Under the pieces are notes generated by a model. That model had not been told where the DNA came from. It saw only the letters and a program-made list of their open reading frames with translations, and ran no database searches. 64,000 nucleotides of DNA from Sva-07 sp963747375 (lineage in GTDB: Bacteria > Actinomycetota > Acidimicrobiia > Acidimicrobiales > Ilumatobacteraceae). Positions 42,665 to 51,306 of this stretch are shown in pieces; within the stretch, counting starts at the first letter, position 1; every line of letters begins with the position of its first letter. Both the position numbers and the translations under genes were made by a program. The stretch is from contig CAVVFL010000022.1 of the NCBI GenBank assembly GCA_963747375.1, positions 124,001 through 188,000 of the forward strand, in the 5' to 3' direction.

Positions 42665-43753
42665 ATGAGAGTCGTCGCGAAGATCGGCACGGCATCGATC
42701 ACCGACACCGGGGGAGCGATCGACGTCGTGGCCATGGCGAAGCTCGCCGACGAGGTCGCCGGTCTGCGCGCCGAGGGCCACGAGGTGATCGTGGTGTCAT
42801 CGGGCGCGGTCGCCGCTGGGGTGGCGGCGCTCGGCCTGACGGCCCGGCCGACCGACATGACGACGCTCCAGGCGATCTCGGCCGCCGGGCAGAGCCGCCT
42901 GGTCGAGGCGTACAACCAGCAGTTCGCCCGCCACGGATTGGTCGGCGCGCAGGTGCTCCTCGACCCGCACGATTTCGTCGATCGCACGCAGTACCTGCAC
43001 GCCCGCCGCACGATCGAGCGGTTGCTCGAGCTCGGCTGCGTGCCCGTCGTCAACGAGAACGACGCGATCGCCAACGACGAGTTGCGGTACGGCGACAACG
43101 ATCGGCTCGCGGCACTGGTGGCGAACAGCGTCGGTGCCGACGTGCTCGTCCTGCTCACGGACATGGACGGCGTGTACACCGCCGACCCGCGCCGCGATCC
43201 GTCGGCGACGCTGATCCCGCTGGTTCGGCGGGGCGATGCGCTGCTCGCCGTCAGCGTCGATGCCGGTGGGAGCGGCCGCGGGAGTGGCGGCATGGCGTCG
43301 AAGCTGACCGCAGCGCGGATGGCATCGTGGTCGGGTCTTCGCAGCGTGATCGCTCGGGCGTCGCGGCCCGATGTGTTGGCGGGTGCGGTGTCGGCCGAAC
43401 TCGTCGGCACCACGTTCGAGGCGCACGATCGCACGTTGTCGGCGCGCAAGTTGTGGATCGCGTTCGCCGCCGAAGTGATGGGCACGGTCCGCGTCGACGC
43501 GGGAGCCGAGCGGGCGTTGACCGACCGGCCCAACAGCCTCCTGCCGGCCGGCGTGGTCGCTGCGGACGGCGACTTCGTCGAGGGCGACACCGTCGACATC
43601 GCCGGCCCGTCGGGCCGGGCGTTCGCCCGTGGACTCGCCGCGGTCGATGCCGATGTCGTGCGCCACGTCCTCGGACATCACACCGCCGACCTTCCCACCG
43701 GCGTGAAGCACGAAGTCGTCCACCGCGACGACCTCGTCGTCCTCCCCGCCTGA
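42665..43753 (+). CDS. proB: Glutamate 5-kinase
   Basis: First step of proline synthesis: phosphorylates the gamma-carboxyl of glutamate. 362 residues: amino-acid-kinase domain (VVAKIGTASITDTGG, VSSGAVAAGV, NENDAIANDELRYGDNDRLA, LLTDMDGVYTADPRRDP, GGMASKLTAARMA) followed by a PUA domain (SLLPAGVVAADGDFVEGDTV). The start is 42665, just after obg. The usual next gene, proA, does not follow; murJ lies on the other strand across a palindrome. The frame is intact. Confidence 0.96.
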   Translation: MRVVAKIGTASITDTGGAIDVVAMAKLADEVAGLRAEGHEVIVVSSGAVAAGVAALGLTARPTDMTTLQAISAAGQSRLVEAYNQQFARHGLVGAQVLLDPHDFVDRTQYLHARRTIERLLELGCVPVVNENDAIANDELRYGDNDRLAALVANSVGADVLVLLTDMDGVYTADPRRDPSATLIPLVRRGDALLAVSVDAGGSGRGSGGMASKLTAARMASWSGLRSVIARASRPDVLAGAVSAELVGTTFEAHDRTLSARKLWIAFAAEVMGTVRVDAGAERALTDRPNSLLPAGVVAADGDFVEGDTVDIAGPSGRAFARGLAAVDADVVRHVLGHHTADLPTGVKHEVVHRDDLVVLPA

Positions 43754-43806
43754 TACCCATCCCCACCCCATCCCCACCCCACCCCACCGCCACCGCACCG
43801 CACCGC

Positions 43807-43866
43807 ATTCGGTTTGCGTTGCACTTCGGTTGGCGCGGGCCAATGGAACTGCAACGCAAACCGAAT
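43807..43866. repeat. Long inverted repeat between proB and murJ
   Basis: ATTCGGTTTGCGTTGCA (43807-43823) and its exact complement TGCAACGCAAACCGAAT (43850-43866) form 17-bp arms. Inside, TTGGC and GCCAA flank GCGG. It lies between two facing stop codons, 13 bases from the murJ stop. The sequence differs from the other 3'-end palindromes but the position and build are alike. The 50 bases before it are a run of CCCCA/CCGCA units. Confidence 0.85.
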
Positions 43867-43879
43867 TGGGAGTGCGGGG

Positions 43880-45448
43880 TCAGGTTCGGCGGAGGCGGCG
43901 GCGGACGGCGTCGAGCTCGCGAACACCGAGCGCGAACAGCACGCCGAGGTAGACGACAACACCGACGACCGCACCGACGACCAGTCGAACGACCGCATCG
44001 GCACCGGCGTTGCCGCCCACCAGGTGCGTCACCACCCAGACCGCTTCGGCCATCAGCAGCGCCGCCAGCAGCATCGGGCCGATGCTGACGAGGATCGAAC
44101 GCACGGAGAACCCGGGCACCTTGTAGCTCAGGACCTGCATCGCCCACAGCGACGAGATCATGTACGCCAACGCGAACGCGAGCCCGAGTCCAAGCACGCC
44201 GTAGCGATCCACGAGGACGAAGGCGAGCACGATGTTGATGAGGTTCTCCACCACGTTGATCTTGAACGGTGTCTTGGTGTCCTTGTGCGCGTAGAAACCA
44301 CGGAGCACGAACATGTAGATCGAGAAGGCGCCGAGGCCCAGGGCGAGACCGGCGAGGGCGCGTTGTGCGGCATCGGCATCCGCTGCGCTGAACTCGCCAC
44401 GCTGCAGCAGCGCCCCGATGATCGGCTGGCGAAGCACGAAGATCCCGACGCCGGCCGGGATCGTGAACAGCGCGGTCATCCGCAGGCCGAGCGACGCCTG
44501 GTCGACGAATCCGGGGCGGTCACGGCGCGCCACCGACCGCGACATCTCGGGTTGGAACGTGGTTGCGATCGACACTGCCAAGAGGCCGTGGGGGAGCACG
44601 AAGAAGGTGAACGCGTTGATGTAGGCACTGGCGTCGCTCGAGCCGGGTTCGGCGAGGTTGCGCACCACGAGCAGGGCGATCTGGTTGGCCACGACGAACC
44701 CGATCGTCCAGAACGAGAGCGACAACAGTTTGCGGACCGCGGGGTGTCGTAGGTCGAAGTTCGGGCGGAACTTGTAACCGGTCGCGAACATCGCCGGCAC
44801 GAGCACGGCGGCCATCGTGGCGATCCCGACGGTGGCGCCGAGCCCGAGCGTCCAGCGGAGCCGGTCGTCGGACAGCACGTCCTCCAACTGCCAATTGGCC
44901 GAGCCCGGGTTCGGGAGCGACAGCAGGAAGGCGATGATGATGACATTGGGCAGGATCGGCGCCCAGGCGGCGGCGAAGAACCGGCGCCGGCTGTTGAGGA
45001 ATGCGTTGGCGAGGCCGACGAGACCGTAGAAGAGGATCTGGATCAGGAAGATCCGGGCCAGCGTCGTGCCCACCGAGCGGTACAGGTCGGCGTCGACGTC
45101 GTCGGACACGTTGACCGAATAGAGCCCGAAGATCAGCGGGGCGGCGATGACCGCCACCACGGTCAGCGCAGCCATCAGCATCACCGAGACGGTGAGCACG
45201 ACGTTGGTGGACTCGTCGTCGTCGGTCTCGACGAACGTGGAGAACAGTGGCACGAGGGTCGCCGACAGCAGACCGCCGAGCAGCAGTTCGTAGACGATGT
45301 TCGGCGTTTCGTTGGCGATCAGGTAGGCGTCGGAGAGCGCCGTCTGGCCGAGGACGTATCCGAGGATGATCAACCGGAGCAGACCGGTGATCCTCGAAAG
45401 CGCGGTGCCGCTGGCAACGACGACGTTGCTCCGTAGCAGCCCACTCAT
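43880..45448 (-). CDS. murJ: Lipid II flippase MurJ
   Basis: 522 residues from ATG at 45448 (MSGLLRSNVVVASGTALSRI); a TTG at 45490 would add 14 residues. It has 14 predicted transmembrane helices of the MVF/MOP fold, with the MurJ N-terminal TALSRITGLLRLIILGYVLG block and the central-cavity loop ANETPNIVYELLLGGLLSAT. It moves lipid II across the membrane for peptidoglycan synthesis. The C-terminus is short and lacks the kinase-like extension found on mycobacterial MviN, so this is a plain flippase. It follows a methyltransferase gene on the same strand across a type-B palindrome. Confidence 0.93.
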   Translation of the reverse strand: MSGLLRSNVVVASGTALSRITGLLRLIILGYVLGQTALSDAYLIANETPNIVYELLLGGLLSATLVPLFSTFVETDDDESTNVVLTVSVMLMAALTVVAVIAAPLIFGLYSVNVSDDVDADLYRSVGTTLARIFLIQILFYGLVGLANAFLNSRRRFFAAAWAPILPNVIIIAFLLSLPNPGSANWQLEDVLSDDRLRWTLGLGATVGIATMAAVLVPAMFATGYKFRPNFDLRHPAVRKLLSLSFWTIGFVVANQIALLVVRNLAEPGSSDASAYINAFTFFVLPHGLLAVSIATTFQPEMSRSVARRDRPGFVDQASLGLRMTALFTIPAGVGIFVLRQPIIGALLQRGEFSAADADAAQRALAGLALGLGAFSIYMFVLRGFYAHKDTKTPFKINVVENLINIVLAFVLVDRYGVLGLGLAFALAYMISSLWAMQVLSYKVPGFSVRSILVSIGPMLLAALLMAEAVWVVTHLVGGNAGADAVVRLVVGAVVGVVVYLGVLFALGVRELDAVRRRLRRT

Positions 45449-45500
45449 TCGAGCGAACGCTACTGCGACCTCGCGATCAGTACGTGCCAACCAGCCCCAG

Positions 45501-45553
45501 CCGAAATTCGGATCGAGCGTCCCGCCAGGCGCAAGGACGGCTCCGAATTTCGG
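45501..45553. repeat. Palindrome upstream of murJ (3'-end family, type B)
   Basis: CCGAAATTCGGA (45501-45512) pairs with TCCGAATTTCGG (45542-45553), a perfect 12-bp inverted arm. The inner part contains GTCC / GGAC and CGCC / GGCG pairs. The same arms are found at 48905-48961. It begins six bases after the stop codon of the methyltransferase that reads toward it. Confidence 0.85.
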
Positions 45554-45559
45554 GTTGGG

Positions 45560-46301
45560 TCAGTCGACGTTCCAGACGAGGAGGGGGTGACGGTTGCGGC
45601 GGCCGCGGGGTCGATCGTGGTCGGGGAGGGCGCGGAGTTGTGCGAGGACGGGCTCGACGACCGTGGCCCATGTGGCGTCGTCGACGTCGAACAGCGATGA
45701 GTAGATCCGATTCTCGATGTGGTCGATCTCGTCGGCCACCGTGCTCGGGTACCCGTCCCACGGGGTGAACCCCTGATGAGCGAGTGACAGGCCGGGGAGG
45801 TCCGCCGCGACGATCTGGTGCTGCCCGAGCCGTTGCGTTCGCAGCGGGGCGAGGCCGTCGATGATCGTTGCGATCTCATCGGCCGGGTCGAATTCGGCGT
45901 TCGAGAGGATGGCGATCACGCGACCGCCGGGACGCACGATCCGTGCCGCCTCGCTCAGCGTGACGATCGGATCATCGACGAGTTGGAGCACCCAGACGAA
46001 GTAGGCGGTGTCGGCACACTCGTCGACGAGCGGGAGACGGTCGACGTCGGCGACTGCAACACGCGAGCCGATTCGCCCGAGGGCCAGCCGCATCATCGTG
46101 TCGCTGAGGTCGAATCCGACGACGTCGATGCCGTGACGCTGCAGATCCCTGGGCGATCACACCGGTGCCGATGCCCAACTCGACGACGGTCGGTCCGACG
46201 ATCCACGGCGCGAGTGCGTCGGCGAAGTGGTCGCCGCGTCGTTCGCCTCCGCGGGTCTCGTCGTAGATCGTGGCGATCTGATCGAACGACGTCCCGGACA
46301 T
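45560..46301 (-). CDS. SAM-dependent methyltransferase, frame broken once
   Basis: A class I methyltransferase of about 246 residues. It starts MSGTSFDQIATIYDETRGG and has motif I PTVVELGIGTGVIAQ. The next strand, RHGIDVVGFDLSDTMMRLA, reads in another frame; removing one G from the CCC run at 46147-46149 joins the two. Later blocks are VAVADVDRLPLVDECADTAY, VLQLVDDPIVTLSEAARIVR and RPGGRVIAILSN, typical of the UbiE/Methyltransf_11 group. Small-molecule acceptor unknown. It is divergent from the moxR gene, with two palindromic elements in the 204 bases between. Confidence 0.83.
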
Positions 46302-46336
46302 GTGTCCGAACCCTACGCAGCTCCGCCAACCTTCCC

Positions 46337-46387
46337 GCGATGAGCGACGAGCCCGTATCCGGTCCGTTCGCTCATCGCTCGGGAGGT
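46337..46387. repeat. Palindromic element, tandem copy 1
   Basis: Arms GCGATGAGCGA (46337-46347) and TCGCTCATCGC (46368-46378) flank a 20-base spacer; a tail TCGGGAGGT completes a 51-base unit. It is identical over all 51 bases to copy 2, and the arms match the copy inside the methyltransferase gene at 22964-23007. It lies in the divergent region ahead of moxR. Confidence 0.9.
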
Positions 46388-46397
46388 ATCGGTGGTA

Positions 46398-46448
46398 GCG
46401 ATGAGCGACGAGCCCGTATCCGGTCCGTTCGCTCATCGCTCGGGAGGT
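46398..46448. repeat. Palindromic element, tandem copy 2
   Basis: Exact 51-base repeat of copy 1, offset by 61 bases (10-base spacer ATCGGTGGTA). Here the arms extend to 12 bp, AGCGATGAGCGA (46397-46408) with TCGCTCATCGCT (46429-46440). It ends 57 bases before the moxR start codon. Confidence 0.9.
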
Positions 46449-46505
46449 CACGTAGCGACATCCCAATTGACCAGCGGGTCAAGGCGCCGGGTAGCGTTCG
46501 ATGTC

Positions 46506-47414
46506 ATGACCACGACGGATGCCGGGGCGCCCGGTAGCACCACCCATCGCTTCGAGAGTGTGCAGTCGGTGCGCGACGCTCTGCGCGACGTGAACTATCT
46601 CGCCGACGACGGCATCGCCGGCGTGGCCTACCTCGCCGACCGGCTGCAGAAGCCGATTCTCGTCGAAGGACCGGCCGGAACCGGCAAGACCCAGCTGGCC
46701 AAGTCGATCGCGGAGATCACCGATGCCCGGCTCATCCGACTGCAGTGCTACGAGGGCCTCGACGAGTCCAAAGCCCTCTACGAGTGGAACTACAAGAAGC
46801 AGCTCCTGCGCATCCAGACCGAGCGGGGCGAGCAGGGCGAGGACTGGACGGAGATCAAGGACGACATCTTCTCCGACGAGTTCCTCCTCACCCGACCGCT
46901 GCTCGAGGCGATCACCGCCACCGATCCCGTGGTGCTCCTGATCGACGAGGTCGACCGCGTCGAGGTCGAGACCGAAGCGCTGCTGTTGGAGATCCTCTCC
47001 GACTACCAGGTGTCGATCCCCGAACTCGGCACGATCACGGCCACGCAGATCCCGCTGGTGTTCCTCACGTCGAACAACACTCGCGAGCTGTCCGAGGCAC
47101 TCAAGCGTCGGTGCCTGTACCTGCACGTCGACTACCCGCAGCTCGAACGCGAGAAGGCGATCGTGCTCGCCAAGGTGCCCGACATCTCGGAGCATCTCGC
47201 CGATCAGGTCGCCCGTATCGTGCGCTCGATCCGCCAGCTCGACCTCAAGAAGGCGCCGAGTGTGTCGGAAACCCTCGACTGGGCTCGCACGCTGCTGCTG
47301 CTCAACATCGACAACATCGACGAGCAGACCGCCAAGGACACGCTCAACGTGCTCCTCAAGTATCAGACCGACATCGCCAAGGCGGCCAAGGAGCTCTCCG
47401 TGGAGAGCAGCTGA
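46506..47414 (+). CDS. MoxR-family AAA+ ATPase
   Basis: A 302-residue AAA+ chaperone-like ATPase. Walker A is LVEGPAGTGKTQLAKSIAEI, Walker B VVLLIDEVDRVE, sensor 1 VFLTSNNTREL and the Arg finger lies in ALKRRCLYLHVDYP. MoxR proteins insert cofactors or metals or mature complexes together with a VWA protein; the next gene supplies one. The start ATG at 46506 is chosen because upstream codons are the tandem repeats. The VWA gene begins 36 bases after its stop. In this family pair (MoxR-CoxE like) the best-known role is maturation of Mo- or Ni-containing enzymes, but no client is encoded nearby. Confidence 0.9.
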   Translation: MTTTDAGAPGSTTHRFESVQSVRDALRDVNYLADDGIAGVAYLADRLQKPILVEGPAGTGKTQLAKSIAEITDARLIRLQCYEGLDESKALYEWNYKKQLLRIQTERGEQGEDWTEIKDDIFSDEFLLTRPLLEAITATDPVVLLIDEVDRVEVETEALLLEILSDYQVSIPELGTITATQIPLVFLTSNNTRELSEALKRRCLYLHVDYPQLEREKAIVLAKVPDISEHLADQVARIVRSIRQLDLKKAPSVSETLDWARTLLLLNIDNIDEQTAKDTLNVLLKYQTDIAKAAKELSVESS

Positions 47415-47450
47415 CCAGGGCGCTGTCGGCACCCGGTAGGCGCACACCTC

Positions 47451-48890
47451 ATGCTCGATCTTCTCAACGGCTTCGTCGTCGAACTCCGCAATGCGGGGCT
47501 GCCTGTCAGCCTCACGGAGAACCTCGATGCGATGGAGGCCGTCCAGCACATCCCGATCGAGGATCGTGACGCGTTCAAGTACGCCCTCGGCGCCACGCTG
47601 ATCAAGAACCATGCGCACTGGCGCAGCTTCGAGACGGTGTTCGAGGTGTACTTCAGCCTTCGGGGTCCAGAGTACAAGCTGGTCGAGGGTGGCGACGACG
47701 ACACCGACATCGACGAGCTGTGGCGCGAGCTGCAGGAGCAGCAGAAGCAGGACGGCTCCGGGGGTGCCGGTGGGCTCGACAGCCTGACCCCCGAGGAGAT
47801 CGCGCAGATGCTCATGTCGGCGCTGATGAACGGCGATCAGGGCGTGATGCGGGCGATGGCCAAGCAATCCGTGCAGCGCTTCGCCGGCATGGAGCCGGGC
47901 CGACCCGTCGGTGGCACGTACTACCTCTATCGCACGCTGCGCAACCTCGACCTCGACGGCATGCTCGAAAAGATGATGGAGCAGGCGCGTCAGGAGGCCG
48001 ACGGCGAACTGACCTCGCTCGAGGAGCGCCTGGAACGCGAGGAGTTCGAGGACCGCATCGAGAAGTTCAAGGGCGAGATCGAGGCCGAGATCCGACGCCG
48101 CCTGGTCGCCGACCGTGGTGCCGAGGCGATGGCCAAGACGCTGCGCAAGCCGCTGCCGGAAGACGTCGAGTTCATGCACGCGTCGCGTGACGAGATGGTG
48201 GCGCTGAAGAAGTCGCTGTACCCGCTCACCCGCAAGCTCGCGGCGCGTCTGGCCCGCAAGCGCCGTCACGGCCGCAAGGGCCCGCTCGACTTCCGCAACA
48301 CGGTGCGCCACTCGCTCAGCTACGGCGGCGTGCCGGCCGAGCCGAAGTTCAAGTATCCGCGGCCGGCCAAGCCCGAGTTGGTCGTCATCGCCGACATCTC
48401 CGGGTCGGTGGCGGCGTTCGCCCGCTTCACCTTGATGCTCGTGTACGCGATCCAGAACCAGTTCTCGAAGGTCCGATCGTTCGTGTTCATCGACGGCATC
48501 GACGAGGTCACCGACTACTTCCGTGCCACCGAGGACATCACCGAGGCGATCCATCGCGTCAACACCGAAGCCGACGTGGTCTGGGTCGACGGCCACTCGG
48601 ACTACGGCCACGCCTTCGAGGTGTTCTGGGAGCGCTACGGCAAGGACATCGGCCCGAAGTCGACGGTGCTGCTGCTGGGCGACGCCCGCAACAACTACCA
48701 CGCCAGCCAGGCGTGGGTGGTCAAGGAGATCGCCCAGAAGGCTCGCCACGTCTACTGGCTGAACCCCGAGCCGCGCAGCTACTGGAACACCGGCGACTCG
48801 ATCGTCGGCGAGTACGGCACCCACACCGACGGCGTCTACGAGTGCCGCAACCTGCGCCAACTCGAAGCGTTCGTCGAAAAGCTCGCCTGA
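47451..48890 (+). CDS. VWA-domain protein, CoxE-like
   Basis: 479 residues. The N-terminal helical region has repeated LTPEEIAQMLMSALMNGD and LERLEREEFEDRI-type helices; the C-terminal von Willebrand A domain starts ELVVIADISGSVAAFARFTL with a complete MIDAS DxSxS (DISGS), and includes LLLGDARNNYHASQAW. It resembles CoxE/CoxL-accessory proteins that work with MoxR AAA+ ATPases. It is paired with the upstream moxR gene. No membrane segment or signal peptide, so cytoplasmic. It ends 14 bases before a palindrome, then faces guaB. Confidence 0.88.
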   Translation: MLDLLNGFVVELRNAGLPVSLTENLDAMEAVQHIPIEDRDAFKYALGATLIKNHAHWRSFETVFEVYFSLRGPEYKLVEGGDDDTDIDELWRELQEQQKQDGSGGAGGLDSLTPEEIAQMLMSALMNGDQGVMRAMAKQSVQRFAGMEPGRPVGGTYYLYRTLRNLDLDGMLEKMMEQARQEADGELTSLEERLEREEFEDRIEKFKGEIEAEIRRRLVADRGAEAMAKTLRKPLPEDVEFMHASRDEMVALKKSLYPLTRKLAARLARKRRHGRKGPLDFRNTVRHSLSYGGVPAEPKFKYPRPAKPELVVIADISGSVAAFARFTLMLVYAIQNQFSKVRSFVFIDGIDEVTDYFRATEDITEAIHRVNTEADVVWVDGHSDYGHAFEVFWERYGKDIGPKSTVLLLGDARNNYHASQAWVVKEIAQKARHVYWLNPEPRSYWNTGDSIVGEYGTHTDGVYECRNLRQLEAFVEKLA

Positions 48891-48904
48891 CCCGTCACCG
48901 ATCA

Positions 48905-48961
48905 TCCGAAATTCGGAAGAATCGTTCCCGCTGCAGCGGGAAGATCGCTCCGAATTTCGGA
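48905..48961. repeat. Palindrome between the VWA gene and guaB (3'-end family, type B)
   Basis: TCCGAAATTCGGA (48905-48917) and TCCGAATTTCGGA (48949-48961) are inverted copies, each also palindromic by itself. The centre TTCCCGCTGCAGCGGGAA (48925-48942) is a perfect palindrome. It lies between two facing stop codons, 14 bases after the first and 32 before the second. Confidence 0.88.
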
Positions 48962-48993
48962 CTGGCTGGACTGGCTGGGGGCTGGGTGTGGGG

Positions 48994-50517
48994 TCAGGAG
49001 CGTTGGTAGTTGGGGGCTTCCTTGGTGATGGTCACGTCGTGGGGGTGGGACTCCTCACGGCCGGCCGTGGTGACGCGCATGAGGCGGGCGCCGCGGAGCC
49101 CGTCGAGCGTCGCCGCGCCGGCGTAGCCCATGCCCGAGCGGAGCCCGCCGACGAGCTGGTAGGCGACGTCACCGAGCGGGCCGGCGTAGGGGACGCGACC
49201 CTCGATGCCTTCGGGCACGAGTTTGTTGCTCCCGGCGCCGACGGCGGTCTTGCCGCCTGACGACTGGCCCGTGGCGTATCGGTCCTGACTGTCGCCCGTC
49301 ATGGCGCCCATCGAGCCCATGCCGCGGTAGCTCTTGTACCGGCGTCCCTCGAACAGTTCCATCTCGCCGGGGCTCTCCTCGGTGCCGGCGAGCAACGACC
49401 CGAGCATCACGGTGGACGCGCCGGCGACGACCGCCTTGACGATGTCGCCCGAGAAGGTGATGCCTCCGTCGGCGATCACCGGAATCCCGAGTTGGCGGCC
49501 GCGTTGGGCCGTGAACCAGATCGCCGACAGCTGCGGCATGCCCGCCCCGGACACCACGCGGGTGGTGCAGATCGAACCGGCCCCGACACCGACCTTGACA
49601 GCGTCGGCCCCGGCCTCGGCGAGCGTCTCGACGCCTTCCTCGGTGACCACGTTGCCGGCCGTGACCGGCAGGTTGGGCCACGACCCTTTGATGCGTTGGA
49701 TCGCCTTGACGACATTGGCCGAGTGGCCGTGTGCAGTGTCGATCGACACCGCGTCGACACCCATCGCGACGAGCGCCTCGACCCGCTCCTCCAGATCGGC
49801 GCCCACGCCGACGGCAGCGGCGCATCGCAGCCGTCCGCCCGCGTCACGCGAGGCGTTCGGGAAGTCGAGTCGCTTCTGGATGTCCTTGACGGTGATCAAT
49901 CCGGCGAGGTGACCGTTGGCGTCGACGAGGGGAAGCTTCTCGATGCGGTGCTGCTGCAGGATCGCCTTGGCCTGGTCGAGCGAGGTGCCGACCTCGGCGG
50001 TGACGAGCCCGTCGGCGGTCATGAAGTCGGTGACGGGCCGTTCGAAGTCGGACCCCTCACAGAAGCGGATGTCGCGGTTGGTGAGGATGCCGACGAGCCG
50101 TCCGTCGGGGTCGGTGATCGGAACGCCGGAGAACTTGAAGCGGTGCATCAGGGCCTCGGCCTCGTGCAGCAGGGCGGTCGGGTCGAGGGTCACCGGGTCG
50201 GTGATCATGCCCGACTGCGACCGCTTCACCTTCTGGACCTCCGAGGCCTGGTCGGCGATCGACATGTTGCGGTGGATCACGCCGATGCCCCCGTGGCGGG
50301 CCATGGCGACCGCCATGCGGCCTTCGGTCACCTTGTCCATCGCAGCCGACACCAGGGGCACGGCGAGCTCGATGTCGGCGGCGAACGTCGCCGAGGTGTC
50401 GACCTCGTCGGGCAGCGTCTCGGAGTAGCCCGGAATCACGACGACGTCGTTGAACGTGAGCGCCTCGAAGCGGTCGAAGAAGTCGTCGTTCGGGCTGGTG
50501 CGGCGTTGATCGGTCAT
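48994..50517 (-). CDS. guaB: IMP dehydrogenase
   Basis: A 507-residue enzyme that oxidises IMP to XMP with NAD, the first committed step to GMP. The TIM barrel is split by a CBS pair (about residues 108-225; GMITDPVTLDPTALLHEAEA and DFMTADGLVTAEVGTSLDQA). The catalytic Cys is in VGAGSICTTRVVSGAG, and IADGGITFSGDIVKAV and the flap region GSMGAMTGDSQDRY are present. The start is ATG at 50517, overlapping purN by four bases, so guaB is the last gene of the purine operon. A palindrome separates it from the convergent VWA gene. Confidence 0.96.
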   Translation of the reverse strand: MTDQRRTSPNDDFFDRFEALTFNDVVVIPGYSETLPDEVDTSATFAADIELAVPLVSAAMDKVTEGRMAVAMARHGGIGVIHRNMSIADQASEVQKVKRSQSGMITDPVTLDPTALLHEAEALMHRFKFSGVPITDPDGRLVGILTNRDIRFCEGSDFERPVTDFMTADGLVTAEVGTSLDQAKAILQQHRIEKLPLVDANGHLAGLITVKDIQKRLDFPNASRDAGGRLRCAAAVGVGADLEERVEALVAMGVDAVSIDTAHGHSANVVKAIQRIKGSWPNLPVTAGNVVTEEGVETLAEAGADAVKVGVGAGSICTTRVVSGAGMPQLSAIWFTAQRGRQLGIPVIADGGITFSGDIVKAVVAGASTVMLGSLLAGTEESPGEMELFEGRRYKSYRGMGSMGAMTGDSQDRYATGQSSGGKTAVGAGSNKLVPEGIEGRVPYAGPLGDVAYQLVGGLRSGMGYAGAATLDGLRGARLMRVTTAGREESHPHDVTITKEAPNYQRS

Positions 50518-51155
50518 GCGGAGACCTCCGTGCGGTCGGGTGTGGCGGTGCAGAGCGAAGCGAGTGTGTCGACGAGGAGTTGGTGTTCGGTGGCGTGAAC
50601 GAGTGCCGCGAAGGCGTCGAATCCCGCGGCGGTGTCGATGTCGATCGTGGCGGTTGCGAGCACCGGTCCGTCGTCGACGCCCTCGTCCGGCACGAAGTGG
50701 ACCATCACGCCGGTCTGCGTGCGTGTGCCGGCGATGGCGTCGTCCCACGCCCGTTCGATGGCGCGCGTGCCGGGCAGGTCGCCGGGGAGGGCCGGGTGGA
50801 GGTTGACCACCCGGTTGGGGAACCAGCCGAGAAAGCTGATGGTGAGCAGGCGCATCCATCCGGCGAGCACGACGAGATCGGGGTCGAATCCGGCGACGAC
50901 GTCGGCGAGACGGGCGTCGTAGTCGGCCCGTTCCTCGCCGGGGTGCACGCCGACGTGCACCGCAGGAACGCCGGCGGCATCGGCGCGCTGGAGTGCGAAC
51001 ACGTCGGCCTTGTTCGAGACGACGGCCACGACCTCGGCCGGCAGGCGATCGTCGGCGCAGGCATCGATGATGGCTTGCAGGTTCGACCCGCTTCCCGACA
51101 CGAGCACGACCAATCGCTTGGCCCGAGTCGGGCGGTCGGGGTCGGTGGCTCCCAT
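50514..51155 (-). CDS. purN: Phosphoribosylglycinamide formyltransferase
   Basis: A 213-residue GAR transformylase using 10-formyl-THF, step 3 of purine synthesis. Landmarks: LVVLVSGSGSNLQAIIDAC, NLHPALPGDLPGTRAIERAW with the catalytic Asn-His, and TGVMVHFVPDEGVDDGPVL with the catalytic Asp. It lies after purDM with a 151-base gap that carries a type-A palindrome, and overlaps guaB. With the upstream fusion, the order GAR synthetase - AIR synthetase - GAR transformylase matches the domain order of the animal trifunctional GART protein. Confidence 0.95.
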   Translation of the reverse strand: MGATDPDRPTRAKRLVVLVSGSGSNLQAIIDACADDRLPAEVVAVVSNKADVFALQRADAAGVPAVHVGVHPGEERADYDARLADVVAGFDPDLVVLAGWMRLLTISFLGWFPNRVVNLHPALPGDLPGTRAIERAWDDAIAGTRTQTGVMVHFVPDEGVDDGPVLATATIDIDTAAGFDAFAALVHATEHQLLVDTLASLCTATPDRTEVSA

Positions 51156-51236
51156 GTGTCGAACCTAGCGATCGATTGCGGCGACACCGGTGAGCCTGAA
51201 CGAAAAATCCACGCGTACGCCCCTTCGACCCCACAA

Positions 51237-51292
51237 CCCCGAAATGTGCAGCGACTCGTGCGCTCAGCGCGCACCTGGCTGCAATTTCGGGT
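51237..51292. repeat. Palindrome between purDM and purN (3'-end family, type A variant)
   Basis: CCCCGAAAT (51237-51245) and ATTTCGGG near 51284-51291 form outer arms; GCAGC / GCTGC follow, and the centre has GTGCGC...GCGCGCAC as in the other type-A copies. It begins 15 bases after the purDM stop codon on the minus strand. Next to it are short GTCAG units. It may end or weaken transcription between purDM and purN. Confidence 0.7.
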
Positions 51293-51306
51293 CAGGTCAG
51301 GTCAGA

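Noticed and set aside
46479..48905. 808-codon minus-strand open frame opposite moxR and the VWA gene
   Set aside because: Shadow frame. Composition is low-complexity Leu/Val/Gly/Asp with no known fold, and Walker and MIDAS motifs lie on the plus strand.
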